From an uncultured Treponema sp. (GTDB lineage: Bacteria > Spirochaetota > Spirochaetia > Treponematales > Treponemataceae): DNA of 64,000 bases. Shown piece after piece: positions 51,325 through 60,235 of the stretch. Location: positions 124,001 through 188,000 of the forward strand of contig NZ_CAMCEC010000001.1 of the NCBI RefSeq assembly GCF_945873775.1. Reading direction: 5' to 3'. The notes below the pieces were generated by a model. The model was given only the letters and a program-made list of their open reading frames with translations. It was not told where the DNA came from and ran no database searches. A program made the translations under genes and the position numbers. The number at the start of each line of letters is the position of its first letter. The first letter of the stretch is position 1.

Positions 51325-52533
51325 ATGGGACTTTTTAAGAAGAGGAACCAGAAAGAAAAAAAGTTACGAAGCTTTTCTGAGATAAACAGTGAAACTGTTG
51401 CGGACGACTTTTCAGTACCTGAAAAGAAAGCCTGTACAGATCCTTATCTTCAGCACGCGTGGGTATCGGTATGTATTGATATTTTAACTCGAAACGTAGC
51501 GCGTGCTGAATTCGAAATAAAGAAAAACGGTAAAACAGAAAATGATTCCAAACTGGCTAAGCTCTTTATGTACCCGAATAAAAGTTTGTGCCGGTTTGAT
51601 TTATGGAAACAAACCTGTGCTTGGTGGTGCCTCGATGGGGAGTCGTTCTGGTGGTTCGGCGAGGACTACTGCTGCGGTATACCGGATGAAATTTATATTC
51701 TGAATCCGAGAAACATGCAGCACGTTGTTGAAGGCGGAAAGATTACCAAGTGGGTTTATACAGATAGTGCTACAGGCAAACCGGTCATAATTCTTCCTGA
51801 CGAGCTTATTCATTTTAAGGACTGGAATCCGTGGAATGAATATCGTGGGGTAAGCCCTTTGGTAAGCTTGGGTCTTGAAGTCGAACAAGATTTGCTCGCC
51901 GCCAAGCAGAATTCAGGACTTTTAAAAGAAGGTGGGGTTCCAAAGGGACTTTTAAAAACAGACCAGATTCTCACTGAGACAGAAGCAGAAATCCTTGCTC
52001 GTACCTGGGACTCAAAATACGGCCACGGGATGAAGAACCGCGTGGCTGTACTGGGTAAAGGTACAGAATACCAGCCTCTTACGTTCAGCCCCGACGTTCT
52101 GAAACTTTACGATATGAAACAATGGAACCTCTATACACTGTTAGCGAAATTCGGCATCCCACCGAGAGTTGCAAATATTCAGGATTCCAAGTCTTCTTTG
52201 AGCGGCACCGATACGGATTCACAGCATCGGGCGTTCTGGAATTTTACGCTTATTCCGCTTTTGAGAAACTACGAACAGATTCTCGAAGTTCAGTTTTTTC
52301 GCCGGTTTAATCTATCTCAAACTGGTGAGTTCAACCTTAACAATATACCTGAGTTGCAGGAATCTGAGGATGCCCAGAGTAACCGGGATATTGCAGAAAT
52401 CAACGCCGGACTTAAGACAATCAATGACGTTTTAAGAGAACGGGGCGCGAAAGAAAAGTCCTGGGGTGATAACTGGTGGAAGCCCAATAACGTTTCGGCC
52501 TTTGGTTCTGATGAAAATAATGAGGGTAATTAA
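51325..52533 (+). CDS. Phage portal protein (HK97 family)
   Basis: The 402-aa protein has portal-family features: QHAWVSVCIDILTRNVA near the N-terminus, then DELIHFKDWNPWNEYRGVSPLVSLGLEVE. Later come RVAVLGKGTEYQPLTFSPDVLKLYDMKQW and FGIPPRVANIQDSKSSLSGTDTDSQHRAFW. Portals form the dodecameric DNA gate. GGGAG lies upstream. The 63-base gap before it contains no obvious element. It is full length for the HK97 portal family. Confidence 0.92.
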   Translation: MGLFKKRNQKEKKLRSFSEINSETVADDFSVPEKKACTDPYLQHAWVSVCIDILTRNVARAEFEIKKNGKTENDSKLAKLFMYPNKSLCRFDLWKQTCAWWCLDGESFWWFGEDYCCGIPDEIYILNPRNMQHVVEGGKITKWVYTDSATGKPVIILPDELIHFKDWNPWNEYRGVSPLVSLGLEVEQDLLAAKQNSGLLKEGGVPKGLLKTDQILTETEAEILARTWDSKYGHGMKNRVAVLGKGTEYQPLTFSPDVLKLYDMKQWNLYTLLAKFGIPPRVANIQDSKSSLSGTDTDSQHRAFWNFTLIPLLRNYEQILEVQFFRRFNLSQTGEFNLNNIPELQESEDAQSNRDIAEINAGLKTINDVLRERGAKEKSWGDNWWKPNNVSAFGSDENNEGN

Positions 52534-52535
52534 AA

Positions 52536-53192
52536 ATGAAGTTTTTCATTGCAACAAACAACTATGTTGTTAAGGGTACTGTTCGCGAATATTTGAAAAA
52601 GCAATTTCCTATGGTTGAAATCTTTGACGTAATGAAAGATGAGGACTTTTTGTATCATCTGGAAGGTCAGGATGAAACATTCTTTTTAGTTGAAAAGTTT
52701 TTCCTTGGACTTTGTATTCAGGAGAAAATGGCCTGTCTGAATGGTATTAACAAGAATATTCATTTCATTTTTTTTGAGACAGGTTTGGTTTGTGCAGGTG
52801 GTTTTGGGCTTCGTGTGCGAAAGCTTGGAGCTTCTGGTTTTATTTCTAATGCTGAGAACAAGGATGTTCTTCTTTCTTCCATCACAAAAATTTTACAGGG
52901 TGATAAAGATTTTCCTGAGGCTGTGAATTATGCCGTTGAACATGGAGAGCATTTAAGTACACGGGCAACCGGAGAGCTGACAGATATTGAATTTGATATT
53001 GCGGTAATGCTTGCCCATGGTCTGACTAATAAAGAGATTGCTTATGAGCTTAGTATAACACCTGATTGTGTTAGAGCTCATGTTTATTGGATTAGAAAGA
53101 AAATTGGATATCACAATCCGGAGGATTATGCGGAAGTGTATAAACAGATGGTTGCCAGAGTTACGGGAGGATGGAATGGTTATCAAAATTGA
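52536..53192 (+). CDS. LuxR-type regulator with degenerate receiver, inside the head operon
   Basis: The 218-aa protein looks like a NarL/FixJ response regulator. The N-terminal half has a receiver-like alternation (FFIATNNYVVKGTVREYLKK, then VRKLGASGFISNAENKDVLLSSITKIL). The C-terminal LuxR helix-turn-helix is clear: LTDIEFDIAVMLAHGLTNKEIAYELSITPDCVRAHVYWIRKKIG. The phosphoacceptor position (FFLVEKFF) has Glu instead of Asp, and the acidic pocket is not conserved, so it probably does not use phosphorylation. It starts two bases after portal and overlaps the protease gene by 17 bases. A regulator here is very unusual. Confidence 0.75.
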   Translation: MKFFIATNNYVVKGTVREYLKKQFPMVEIFDVMKDEDFLYHLEGQDETFFLVEKFFLGLCIQEKMACLNGINKNIHFIFFETGLVCAGGFGLRVRKLGASGFISNAENKDVLLSSITKILQGDKDFPEAVNYAVEHGEHLSTRATGELTDIEFDIAVMLAHGLTNKEIAYELSITPDCVRAHVYWIRKKIGYHNPEDYAEVYKQMVARVTGGWNGYQN

Positions 53193-53808
53193 CGGTATTG
53201 AAAACAAGGAATTTGGAAAGGACAAGAATCTTTTCTTGAAGTTTCTTAAGGAGAACACGAGCTCTGGAAAGGTTGCGGCACAGGTTGAAGTTTTTAAGAC
53301 TGTGGATGTTCAAAAGGATTCTTTTCACTGGGTAATGAGTACCTTTGACACGGACCGCGACTTTGAAAAAGTGGATCCGTGCGGCTGGGATTTGAAAAAT
53401 TATCTTGCAAATCCTGTCGTGCTTTGGAGTCATGACTATTCTATTCCGGCGATTGGATATGCTAAAAATGTTAAGGCTTCTTCTGCTCTTGAGGGCGATA
53501 TTGTATTTAATGATAAAGAATATGATGAGTTTGGGTGGAGTATTGGTCAGCGTGTAAAAGCTGGAGCTTTGCGTTGTGGCTCTGTGGGATTCCGTGTAGA
53601 TGAACTAGAGTTTCTGGAAGCAAAAGACCGTGACTGTGATTTGATATACAGAAAGCAGGAGCTTTTGGAATTCAGCATTTGCTGTGTTCCTGCGAATCCG
53701 TTTGCGATTCATGTACCATCTAAAAAGTTGGAGATTACGGAAGTAATTCAGGAAGATGAGCTTTCGTATTGGGATAAAGTTTGTATGGGTTTGAAAGCTC
53801 GTGCATAA
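53176..53808 (+). CDS. HK97-type prohead protease
   Basis: The 210-aa protein has the U35 protease pattern. ASTFDTDRD-like VMSTFDTDRDFEKVDPCGWDLKNYLANPVVLWSHDYS contains the catalytic His in SHD. GALRCGSVGFR has the Ser region, and LLEFSICCVPANPFA is the conserved E-[FV]-S-x2-x-VPANP block. It matures the prohead by cleaving the scaffold part of the capsid protein. The ATG at 53176 is five bases after GGGAGG and lies inside the end of the regulator gene. Confidence 0.88.
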   Translation: MVIKIDGIENKEFGKDKNLFLKFLKENTSSGKVAAQVEVFKTVDVQKDSFHWVMSTFDTDRDFEKVDPCGWDLKNYLANPVVLWSHDYSIPAIGYAKNVKASSALEGDIVFNDKEYDEFGWSIGQRVKAGALRCGSVGFRVDELEFLEAKDRDCDLIYRKQELLEFSICCVPANPFAIHVPSKKLEITEVIQEDELSYWDKVCMGLKARA

Positions 53809-53817
53809 ATAAAAAAA

Positions 53818-53854
53818 CAGGGCTGCTTGCAATTGGAACCTGAAAGCAGTCCTG
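53818..53854 (+). other. Strong hairpin between protease and capsid genes
   Basis: CAGGGCTGCTT (53818-53828) pairs with AAGCAGTCCTG (53844-53854) over 11 positions with one G-U pair. No T-run follows, so it is more likely an mRNA stability or processing element than a terminator. Confidence 0.6.
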
Positions 53855-53880
53855 ATTCAAGACAAACTTGGAGGTTTAAC

Positions 53881-55188
53881 TTGAACGAAGTTATTGTAAA
53901 CTTGCAGCAGAAACTTAGCAATATGAAAAGCTTAGTTCCAACAGAAGCTGCAACACCGGAGCAGATTTCTAAGTATTTCAATGAAAGCGAAGAAATAATT
54001 GCCGGAATCTTGAAGGCTGCAGAAAATCAGGAAACTGCAACTACCACAGAGCTTGAAGGTATTAAGGATGCCATTAAGGAATTGAGAAATCTTTTCCGTA
54101 AGGCTGATTCTGAAATGAAGCCTTTAAGCTATCGCGATGTTTGTTTCAATCTTGGTAAAGCTTTGTGCGCAGCCTGGAACAAAGACCATGAAACTTTGGG
54201 GCAGCTTAAGTTCTGCCCGAACATCAGAGCTGAAAAATGGAATAACCCGAAAGACTTTAAATGGGAAGCCGGCAAAGGTTTTGTACCACAGAAAGCAGTC
54301 CTTGGTGAACCGATTGGCAACCTTGCCAATAATGACCAGTATCTTATCAATCCGATTTACGAAGAAACCATCATGCAGGAAGCTGCAAAGCAGTCTGTAA
54401 TGATGAATCTTGTAACCCATCGTCCTATGAACGGACCTTCAATCTTCATCCCAGAGCGTGACCGCGGCGGAATTGAATTGAAGTGGCTGACTTCTTACGG
54501 ACAGAAAATCGACGCTACAAAATCAAACATGCCTACACGCACAGAGCTTAAAGCTTACACCCTTGCAGGTTATGTTCCATTCTTTGACGAGTTCGGAGAA
54601 GATGTTTTTGTTGACCTTGGAAAGATGTTCCTGGAAGACTTTACAGAAGCTTACGGCCAGGAGTTTGACCGCCAGTGTCTTATCGCTGATGACGACCCTT
54701 TCACAGGTGCAATCAATATGGCACAGGCAGAAGTTTGCAGAATCGAAAGCACAGACGAAAGCAAGCTTACATACCTCGACTTTAGAGCTGCAGAGCTTAA
54801 AGTTGAACCAGAAGAAAGAAAGTATTGCAAATGGTTCTTAAACGAAACAGTTTTGAATCATATCGCAAACATTCAGGACGACAACCACAACCCAATCTGG
54901 AGAAAGCTAGGAGATGGAATGCCGGGAAGAATCGACGGCTACGACGTTGTTGAATCAAGACTGATGCCGCAGCTTGCCGACCTTGAAGCCGACAAGGTAA
55001 TTGCCATCTTTATGAATCCAAAGAGAATCATACATGGAAATCGCAAGGGAATCGAAATCAAACGTTTCGACGAAACAACAGAATCACTTGAATATGGTGA
55101 ACTCTTTATGCGTTTCAGAAAACGTGACGGCTTCTTGGTTACCCGACCTAAAAAGAATATGGTATTGCTCAAAACAGCAACTGAATAA
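53881..55188 (+). CDS. Phage major capsid protein (HK97 fold)
   Basis: The 435-aa protein starts at a TTG seven bases after GGAGG; the in-frame stretch before it overlaps the hairpin and is unlikely to be translated. The N-terminal helical part (about residues 1-80, KLSNMKSLVPTEAATPEQ) looks like the scaffold-type delta domain removed by the protease. The rest has HK97-capsid features: ETIMQEAAKQSVMMNLVTHRPM, LAGYVPFFDEFGEDVFVDL, and RIIHGNRKGIEIKRF near the end. Codon use is more GC-rich than its neighbours, as expected for the most expressed head gene. Confidence 0.9.
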   Translation: MNEVIVNLQQKLSNMKSLVPTEAATPEQISKYFNESEEIIAGILKAAENQETATTTELEGIKDAIKELRNLFRKADSEMKPLSYRDVCFNLGKALCAAWNKDHETLGQLKFCPNIRAEKWNNPKDFKWEAGKGFVPQKAVLGEPIGNLANNDQYLINPIYEETIMQEAAKQSVMMNLVTHRPMNGPSIFIPERDRGGIELKWLTSYGQKIDATKSNMPTRTELKAYTLAGYVPFFDEFGEDVFVDLGKMFLEDFTEAYGQEFDRQCLIADDDPFTGAINMAQAEVCRIESTDESKLTYLDFRAAELKVEPEERKYCKWFLNETVLNHIANIQDDNHNPIWRKLGDGMPGRIDGYDVVESRLMPQLADLEADKVIAIFMNPKRIIHGNRKGIEIKRFDETTESLEYGELFMRFRKRDGFLVTRPKKNMVLLKTATE

Positions 55189-55223
55189 GTTATTGCACAA
55201 AGCGTGACTTATAGAACTTAATT

Positions 55224-55334
55224 CCAAAAGCATATTTATATATGCCTTTGGAAAGTGGGGGCGAAATTTATAAAACCGAAGTGAAGACAAATGCAAGGCT
55301 GCGTAGCACCGCGAAGCGGCTTGGCCTTGCATTT
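55224..55334 (+). other. Two RNA hairpins downstream of the capsid gene
   Basis: The first pairs CCAAAAGCATA with TATGCCTTTGG (55224-55251). The second pairs AAATGCAAGG (55289-55298) with CCTTGCATTT (55325-55334), enclosing a smaller GC-rich stem (CCGCGAAGCGG). The 200-base gap 55189-55388 holds these and no supported gene. Confidence 0.6.
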
Positions 55335-55388
55335 GACTGAACGAAGGTTACAATGGCCTTAGCCCCGCTTTTCCGATTGCGAGGATTT

Positions 55389-55883
55389 ATGAATCCATTT
55401 CCATTTGAAGAACTACAAAAGATTCTTGAGCTTAACGCAACAGAATTAACAACTGATGAATTTATATTCAATTCTACCATTACTTATCTAGAAAGACTTC
55501 TAGGGTATCAGCTGGCGGATAAGAATTACAACGAACTTCAGACTATCAGAGACTGTAAGGTTTATACCAATCAAAATCATATTTCTGAAATGATTAACAT
55601 AATTGATATGAATACAAAACTTCGTGTTCCAAACTGTGTGATTGACGGAAGAACAATTCATTTTATTGATCCGAAGCTTGAAAATCATGTTGTTTTCTTA
55701 AACTATAATGCCGGATTTACGGAAGAAACTTTCCCAGATGATTTGAAAGAAGTAATCATTAAGCTGTTTCTTTTGAAAAAGAAAGAGTTTATCAAGCAGC
55801 AGAACAATGAAGATGATACCGGTTTTGAAATTCCAAAGAATATTCAAAATGTTATTAATTCATATAGAAGGAAAAGTTTATGA
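55389..55883 (+). CDS. Phage head-tail connector-like protein
   Basis: The 164-aa protein starts at an ATG six bases after GAGG. It begins MNPFPFEELQKILELNATEL and ends with a helix-rich part (DDLKEVIIKLFLLKKKEF). Position directly after the capsid gene, size and the DLKEVI[IV]KL-type helix resemble gp6-like head-completion (connector) proteins. It overlaps the next gene by four bases. The assignment is by position and general pattern, not by strong motifs. Confidence 0.5.
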   Translation: MNPFPFEELQKILELNATELTTDEFIFNSTITYLERLLGYQLADKNYNELQTIRDCKVYTNQNHISEMINIIDMNTKLRVPNCVIDGRTIHFIDPKLENHVVFLNYNAGFTEETFPDDLKEVIIKLFLLKKKEFIKQQNNEDDTGFEIPKNIQNVINSYRRKSL

Positions 55884-56278
55884 AAAGTTTTGAACCTGTT
55901 TTCAAAGAGTTGGAATACCTCTTAATCAAAAAACTTCCTGAGAAAATTGAAAAAATCAATCAGGAGCATAATGACGGAATCATCTTAGAACCATTTGAGA
56001 ATAAGAGCCTGGAAGAAAACTGTATAAAAATGCCTTCCTTATCTTTCAAGCTTGAAGAAACAGAGTATGAAGAAAAAGACAGAATTATTGAAAACGAAGT
56101 TTATAAAATAAGTATTGAAATAAAAATACATTCAAACACACAGAACAAAATTATATTCTTATGGCGATACCTTGAAGCTATACAACTGATTTTTAATGAA
56201 GAAGATTCAGCCTATCTTTATAGAATTGAAAACATGCAAGGCGGAAAAGTCTATATCCGCATAGAGCCAGATGTATAG
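55880..56278 (+). CDS. Phage structural protein, unknown (connector or tail-completion type)
   Basis: The 132-aa acidic protein starts with AAGGA upstream and an ATGA overlap with the previous stop. It shows a helical N-terminus followed by alternating strands (IENEVYKISIEIKIHSN). Size and place match neck or tail-completion proteins in siphophages, but no family was recognised. Confidence 0.5.
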   Translation: MKSFEPVFKELEYLLIKKLPEKIEKINQEHNDGIILEPFENKSLEENCIKMPSLSFKLEETEYEEKDRIIENEVYKISIEIKIHSNTQNKIIFLWRYLEAIQLIFNEEDSAYLYRIENMQGGKVYIRIEPDV

Positions 56279-56325
56279 AATTTTGTGATAAACGGCGGTA
56301 TATTAAAAAGTGAAAGATAGTTATT

Positions 56326-57501
56326 ATGGCAAAAGATATGGATTTTGATAAACTTTATAAATCGGTTGAAAAGCTGGATGCTGCTTTTGAAGATAACACT
56401 GCAAAGGCAATAAACAGAAATATTACTGCAAGAAACTGGCTCATAGGCTTTTATATTGTGCATTATGAGCAGAAAGGTCAGGACCGTGCAAAATACGGAG
56501 AAAAGACATTGCAGACTTTGGCTGAACGCTTGAATAAAAAATCGCTTTCATACAGGAATCTTCGTCTATACAGACAGTTTTATCTGGAATTTCTTTCACT
56601 TGAGAAACCGATTTTTGATTATGTGCTTAATGAATTTGGAAGCGAAAAGGCATTGATTTCTGGAATTCAGAAAAATCTTATAGAAGATAAAACTACTTCT
56701 AAAGATTTGGCAATCAGTGATTGCCAAATTGGGCAAACAGCGTCTACCCAATTCGATGATTTACAGATTTCACCGGAAAAGCTTTTTACACATCTTTCAT
56801 ATACTCATTTTACATTGATTATGGGTGTTGAAGATGCTGTTGCAAGAATTTTTTATGAACTTGAAACAATAAAAGGTGTTTGGACTGTACGCGAACTTAA
56901 ACGTCAGATTGATACCAATTATTTTGAACGCTCTGCAATCAGTTCTAATCCTCAAAAGATGAGTGAATATGTTCAGTCAAAAACTCAGAAAATGACTGTT
57001 ACTGATATTGTTAGAAATCCATATGTTTATGAGTTTTTGGGACTGAAAGACAGAGAAATTGTAGAAGAAAGTGAACTTGAAGAAGCCTTGATAAATCACT
57101 TAGAAGAGTTTTTGCTGGAGCTTGGGCAGGGTTTCTGTCTTGAAGCACGTCAGAAAAGAATTCTTGTTGATGATGATTATTTCTTCTGTGATTTGGTTTT
57201 CTATCATAGAATTTTGAAGTGCCATGTTCTTGTAGATTTGAAAGCTTCAAAAATTAAATATGATGATATTGCACAGATGAACCTTTATCTTTCATATTAT
57301 AAGAAAAACATAATGCAAGAAGATGATAATCCTCCTGTAGGTATTCTTATGTGTACTCAAGCTGGAAAAGAGCTTGTCGAATATGCAAAAGAAGGAATTG
57401 ATGAAAATCTTTTTGTAAAGAAATATAAACTTGCTCTTCCTAAAGAATCTGAACTTACTAAGTGGCTTAAGAAAGAAGTAAAAGATTTTGGTGGAAAATA
57501 A
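56326..57501 (+). CDS. YhcG-type PDDEXK nuclease (DUF1016), prophage cargo
   Basis: The 391-aa protein has the DUF1016 N-terminal part (ARNWLIGFYIVHYEQKGQDRAKYGEKTLQTLAERL; about residues 44-78). Its C-terminal PD-(D/E)XK domain has DDDYFFCDLVFYHRILKCHVLVDLKAS, with the family's Asp and D-x-K variant. YhcG-like proteins are linked to defence and mobile elements. It interrupts the structural genes, has its own terminator and is followed by the GTAAAC repeats, so it looks like a separately expressed moron. Nuclease activity is inferred. Confidence 0.88.
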   Translation: MAKDMDFDKLYKSVEKLDAAFEDNTAKAINRNITARNWLIGFYIVHYEQKGQDRAKYGEKTLQTLAERLNKKSLSYRNLRLYRQFYLEFLSLEKPIFDYVLNEFGSEKALISGIQKNLIEDKTTSKDLAISDCQIGQTASTQFDDLQISPEKLFTHLSYTHFTLIMGVEDAVARIFYELETIKGVWTVRELKRQIDTNYFERSAISSNPQKMSEYVQSKTQKMTVTDIVRNPYVYEFLGLKDREIVEESELEEALINHLEEFLLELGQGFCLEARQKRILVDDDYFFCDLVFYHRILKCHVLVDLKASKIKYDDIAQMNLYLSYYKKNIMQEDDNPPVGILMCTQAGKELVEYAKEGIDENLFVKKYKLALPKESELTKWLKKEVKDFGGK

Positions 57502-57533
57502 AAACTGTATTTAAAGAACATCACGGATGATAC

Positions 57534-57561
57534 GAGCACCCCTTGTTAGGTGCTTTTTTTT
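57534..57561 (+). terminator. Terminator of the YhcG-type gene
   Basis: GAGCACC and GGTGCTTTTTTTT form a stem (AGCACC/GGTGCT) with a long T-run. Confidence 0.82.
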
Positions 57562-57580
57562 ACGCCAATCTTAAAAAAAA

Positions 57581-57621
57581 CATAAACAAAACGTAAACAC
57601 TTATAAACACTTTGTAAACGG
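57581..57621. promoter_or_regulatory. GTAAAC repeats, second cluster
   Basis: CATAAACAAAACGTAAAC, ATAAACA and TGTAAAC lie in a row. This nearly copies the 48993-49022 cluster, and its first element is the reverse complement of 48951-48968. It lies just upstream of the tail genes. Confidence 0.5.
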
Positions 57622-57644
57622 GGTGTGGGTGTATGCTTTGAATC

Positions 57645-58424
57645 ATGAAGATTCAAGGTAGAGACTGCACACTGACGGTGGCAAAAGACGGGACATTTTA
57701 TCCATTACCATACAGCGAGGAAACTGTAAGAACTGCGTCCAAAGGCTATTCTTTGCCTTGCGTGATTGGTGGAAGGAACAGGGAAAAGAGAATTGAAACA
57801 AAGAAAGAGATTACAGGCTGCTTTGTAACACGGCTTGAAGCTCTGAATGTTTCGGCTCTGTTCCTTTTACTTTTCTATAATGACCAGACTTTTGATATTT
57901 ACACTGACAGAGTTTTTGAAAAGAAAGTTTATAAAAACGTACTCGTAAGAAGCTTTGAGCTTCGTGCAACAAACGGTGATGCCTTTAAGTTCCGATTTGA
58001 TTTGAGAGGCTCGGAAGATTCTTATGAAGACAGCTGGCCTGGAAATATGCCATCACTCTCCTGGGAGCGCGACCGCACTTATCATTATAACGGACACAAC
58101 GTTACTGCTGATTTAAAAGTGCTGCCGCTTATTTATAAGTTTGAACTCACAGGTGATTACACAAACGATTCGAAATATCAGATTACTTTGTACTTTCCTA
58201 TGAGTACAGAGTTTTATCCTTCAAATAAAAAGATAGACAGACTCACAATCCCGCTTGATACAGAAGACGGCGTAAGCCTTGATCTTTATGACTTAGAGCC
58301 TCTTGATGATTTATGCGACATCAACTGCGCTGATACAGTTTTATGCTTTCAGAAGTTCAACGTAACTTCCATTATGGTTTTGAATATCCGTAATGAAAAA
58401 GAAAAGCTGGAGGTGGTTCTGTGA
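57645..58424 (+). CDS. Phage tail-region protein, unknown
   Basis: The 259-aa protein begins MKIQGRDCTLTVAKDGTFYPL and is rich in beta strands and aromatic residues (YKFELTGDYTNDSKYQITLYFP). No family was recognised. It opens the block after the cargo gene and overlaps the next gene by four bases. Size and strand content would suit a tail-tube or baseplate component. There is no strong Shine-Dalgarno. Confidence 0.55.
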   Translation: MKIQGRDCTLTVAKDGTFYPLPYSEETVRTASKGYSLPCVIGGRNREKRIETKKEITGCFVTRLEALNVSALFLLLFYNDQTFDIYTDRVFEKKVYKNVLVRSFELRATNGDAFKFRFDLRGSEDSYEDSWPGNMPSLSWERDRTYHYNGHNVTADLKVLPLIYKFELTGDYTNDSKYQITLYFPMSTEFYPSNKKIDRLTIPLDTEDGVSLDLYDLEPLDDLCDINCADTVLCFQKFNVTSIMVLNIRNEKEKLEVVL

Positions 58425-59926
58425 AATTCTATGAGCTGCCACCGGCAATCTCTTCTGTTATTGAAGATACAGGTACAAGACCTTTTGCCCGAGTCTGCTT
58501 TTTGAAAGCAGATGGAACAGAAGTTTATGTAAAAGATTCTGACATTATCTCTTGTGTGATTACCTCATATAAAAGCTCTGAAGGTGGAATAATTAACGGC
58601 GGTGAAATCATTCTTGATAACTATAAAGGCTTATATTCAATTGAGGCTGACAGTGAATACACAACAGACTTGAATGTTTTAATCTGGTATGCCTTCGGAA
58701 ACTCTGAGAACTGCTATCTGCGTTTTAATCTCTTTGTAGATAAGAACGGCTTTCAGGTTCAGGAAACAGGATTCAATGAAAAGATAACAACTATAAAACT
58801 TGTGGACCTTTCTGTAAAAATGGATAACGCAAGCCTGCAGAAAAACTGGACTGACAGTGAAGTTGCTGTTCATAAAGTTGTATGTGATAAAACACAGCCT
58901 GAAAAATCTCTTGTTCATATCATCGCAAAACGAGCCGGTATAGAAGCTCGCGACATAAATTGCGGAGAGCTTCCTTTTAATATTGCTTATGTAGTAATTG
59001 AGAACACTGCCTGGAAAGAATTGTGTGCACTGGCACGTGCTTATAATGCCTGCGTGGAATGCGGTAAAGACCAGACTTTGAGTTTTATTGAAAGTCCATA
59101 CGATTTGGAAAATGAGTTCAGTGAAGATTCCGGATTCTTTTTGAATGAGAAAAATATTACTCACTACAGATTCTTTAATAACAATGAAAGTTACGCAAAT
59201 AACATCCGTCTGAAATATACACGATATGTTGAGACTGGAAGACAGGAGCTCTGGACTTATACTGACGCTCCTGTGTGGTATGACGAGAACATGACTCCAT
59301 ATTATCCGTTTACTGGAGATACAAGAGAAATCATAAAGGATAACGATTATCAGGCAATCTACACTGCAAAGAACAATGAAGGAAAAAGCCGCAATGTAGT
59401 TTATGCAGAAGAAGTTACGACTGCAGAAGAATTTCTGCACGATATGGTTGTAGATGACGAGAATGGATTTTCTCTTGTTCAATACGACACTACGACTTAC
59501 CGTGACAGAGCTGTTATCCAGCTGGACAGAAACGAAAATCTGATTGGACTTTATAAAGCCTCTATCTACGGTAAAGCAATTATCAGTGAAACAAACTTCT
59601 GTGTATTTGTAAAAGATGAAAATGAAATTGCAGAACACGGACAGATTTCTAAAAACGTTACTTCTAAATATTTGAGTGATGACGAGTTTGACGGTATTCC
59701 TTTTTATGAAAGAAGAGCAAGAGATTATCTTGCAGAAAGTAAGAAAGACACTAAGGGCTATTACGTTACAACTTTTCTTCCTTTGATTCATGCCAGGGTG
59801 GATGCCTGTATGGATATGAGGCTTAAGGAAAATGGAAATATTAAAAAAGTAAGAATTGAGCAGCTGACCTTTCGCTATAAAAAAGATGAAGCGTTCAGCT
59901 CTGAGTTCTTTGTAAAAACTGTTTAG
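58421..59926 (+). CDS. Phage tail/baseplate-type structural protein, unknown
   Basis: The 501-aa protein starts at a GTG seven bases after GGAGG. It has a beta-rich first half (SCVITSYKSSEGGIINGGEIILDNYKG). The middle contains VHIIAKRAGIEARDINCGELPFNIAYVVIENTAWKELCALARAYNACVE, a pattern seen in hub or tail-spike-associated proteins with LysM-like or gpD-like folds. It ends in strands (VRIEQLTFRYKKDEAFSSEFF). No firm family match; position indicates a tail role. Confidence 0.55.
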   Translation: MKFYELPPAISSVIEDTGTRPFARVCFLKADGTEVYVKDSDIISCVITSYKSSEGGIINGGEIILDNYKGLYSIEADSEYTTDLNVLIWYAFGNSENCYLRFNLFVDKNGFQVQETGFNEKITTIKLVDLSVKMDNASLQKNWTDSEVAVHKVVCDKTQPEKSLVHIIAKRAGIEARDINCGELPFNIAYVVIENTAWKELCALARAYNACVECGKDQTLSFIESPYDLENEFSEDSGFFLNEKNITHYRFFNNNESYANNIRLKYTRYVETGRQELWTYTDAPVWYDENMTPYYPFTGDTREIIKDNDYQAIYTAKNNEGKSRNVVYAEEVTTAEEFLHDMVVDDENGFSLVQYDTTTYRDRAVIQLDRNENLIGLYKASIYGKAIISETNFCVFVKDENEIAEHGQISKNVTSKYLSDDEFDGIPFYERRARDYLAESKKDTKGYYVTTFLPLIHARVDACMDMRLKENGNIKKVRIEQLTFRYKKDEAFSSEFFVKTV

Positions 59927-59929
59927 GGG

Positions 59930-60235
59930 GTGTGGGAAATAGAAAACATTGAATTACTGGTTAAGTCTATGAACGGCTTACAGATTGAGCTTTCTGGATT
60001 CAGATCTGAAATGAAAGAATTTAAGAAAGCTGTTGAAAAAAGGATGGATTGTCTTGATACAAGAAGTACGGCGTGTCAATACAATCCGAATGTGTGTGCG
60101 ACTGCCAGACGGCTTGAGGAACACATAAAGGCAGACAACGGAAAAGCAGGAAGAAACATGGCTGTAATTGCCTGTGTGATTTCCTGCTTTAATGTGGCAG
60201 TTACAGTAATAACTCTTGTAGTTCGGGGGATATGA
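59930..60235 (+). CDS. Small coiled-coil protein with C-terminal membrane helix
   Basis: The 101-aa protein has a helical N-terminus (LLVKSMNGLQIELSGFRSEMKEFKKAVEKRM), a Cys-containing middle, and one C-terminal membrane helix (MAVIACVISCFNVAVTVITLVV). This layout resembles hemolysin XhlA-type phage lysis proteins. The listed start is a GTG at 59930 inside GGGGGTG. It overlaps the lysin gene by four bases, supporting a lysis role. Confidence 0.55.
   Translation: MWEIENIELLVKSMNGLQIELSGFRSEMKEFKKAVEKRMDCLDTRSTACQYNPNVCATARRLEEHIKADNGKAGRNMAVIACVISCFNVAVTVITLVVRGI

Noticed and set aside
55224-55334. Possible retron-like or other known structured RNA after the capsid gene
   Set aside because: No reverse transcriptase is near and the stems do not match a known retron msr-msd layout; kept only as unexplained hairpins.
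58679-59791. 370-aa open frame on the minus strand
   Set aside because: It lies wholly antisense to the 501-aa phage tail-type gene, has low-complexity Phe/Ile/Ser-rich composition and lacks a ribosome site; it is a shadow frame.
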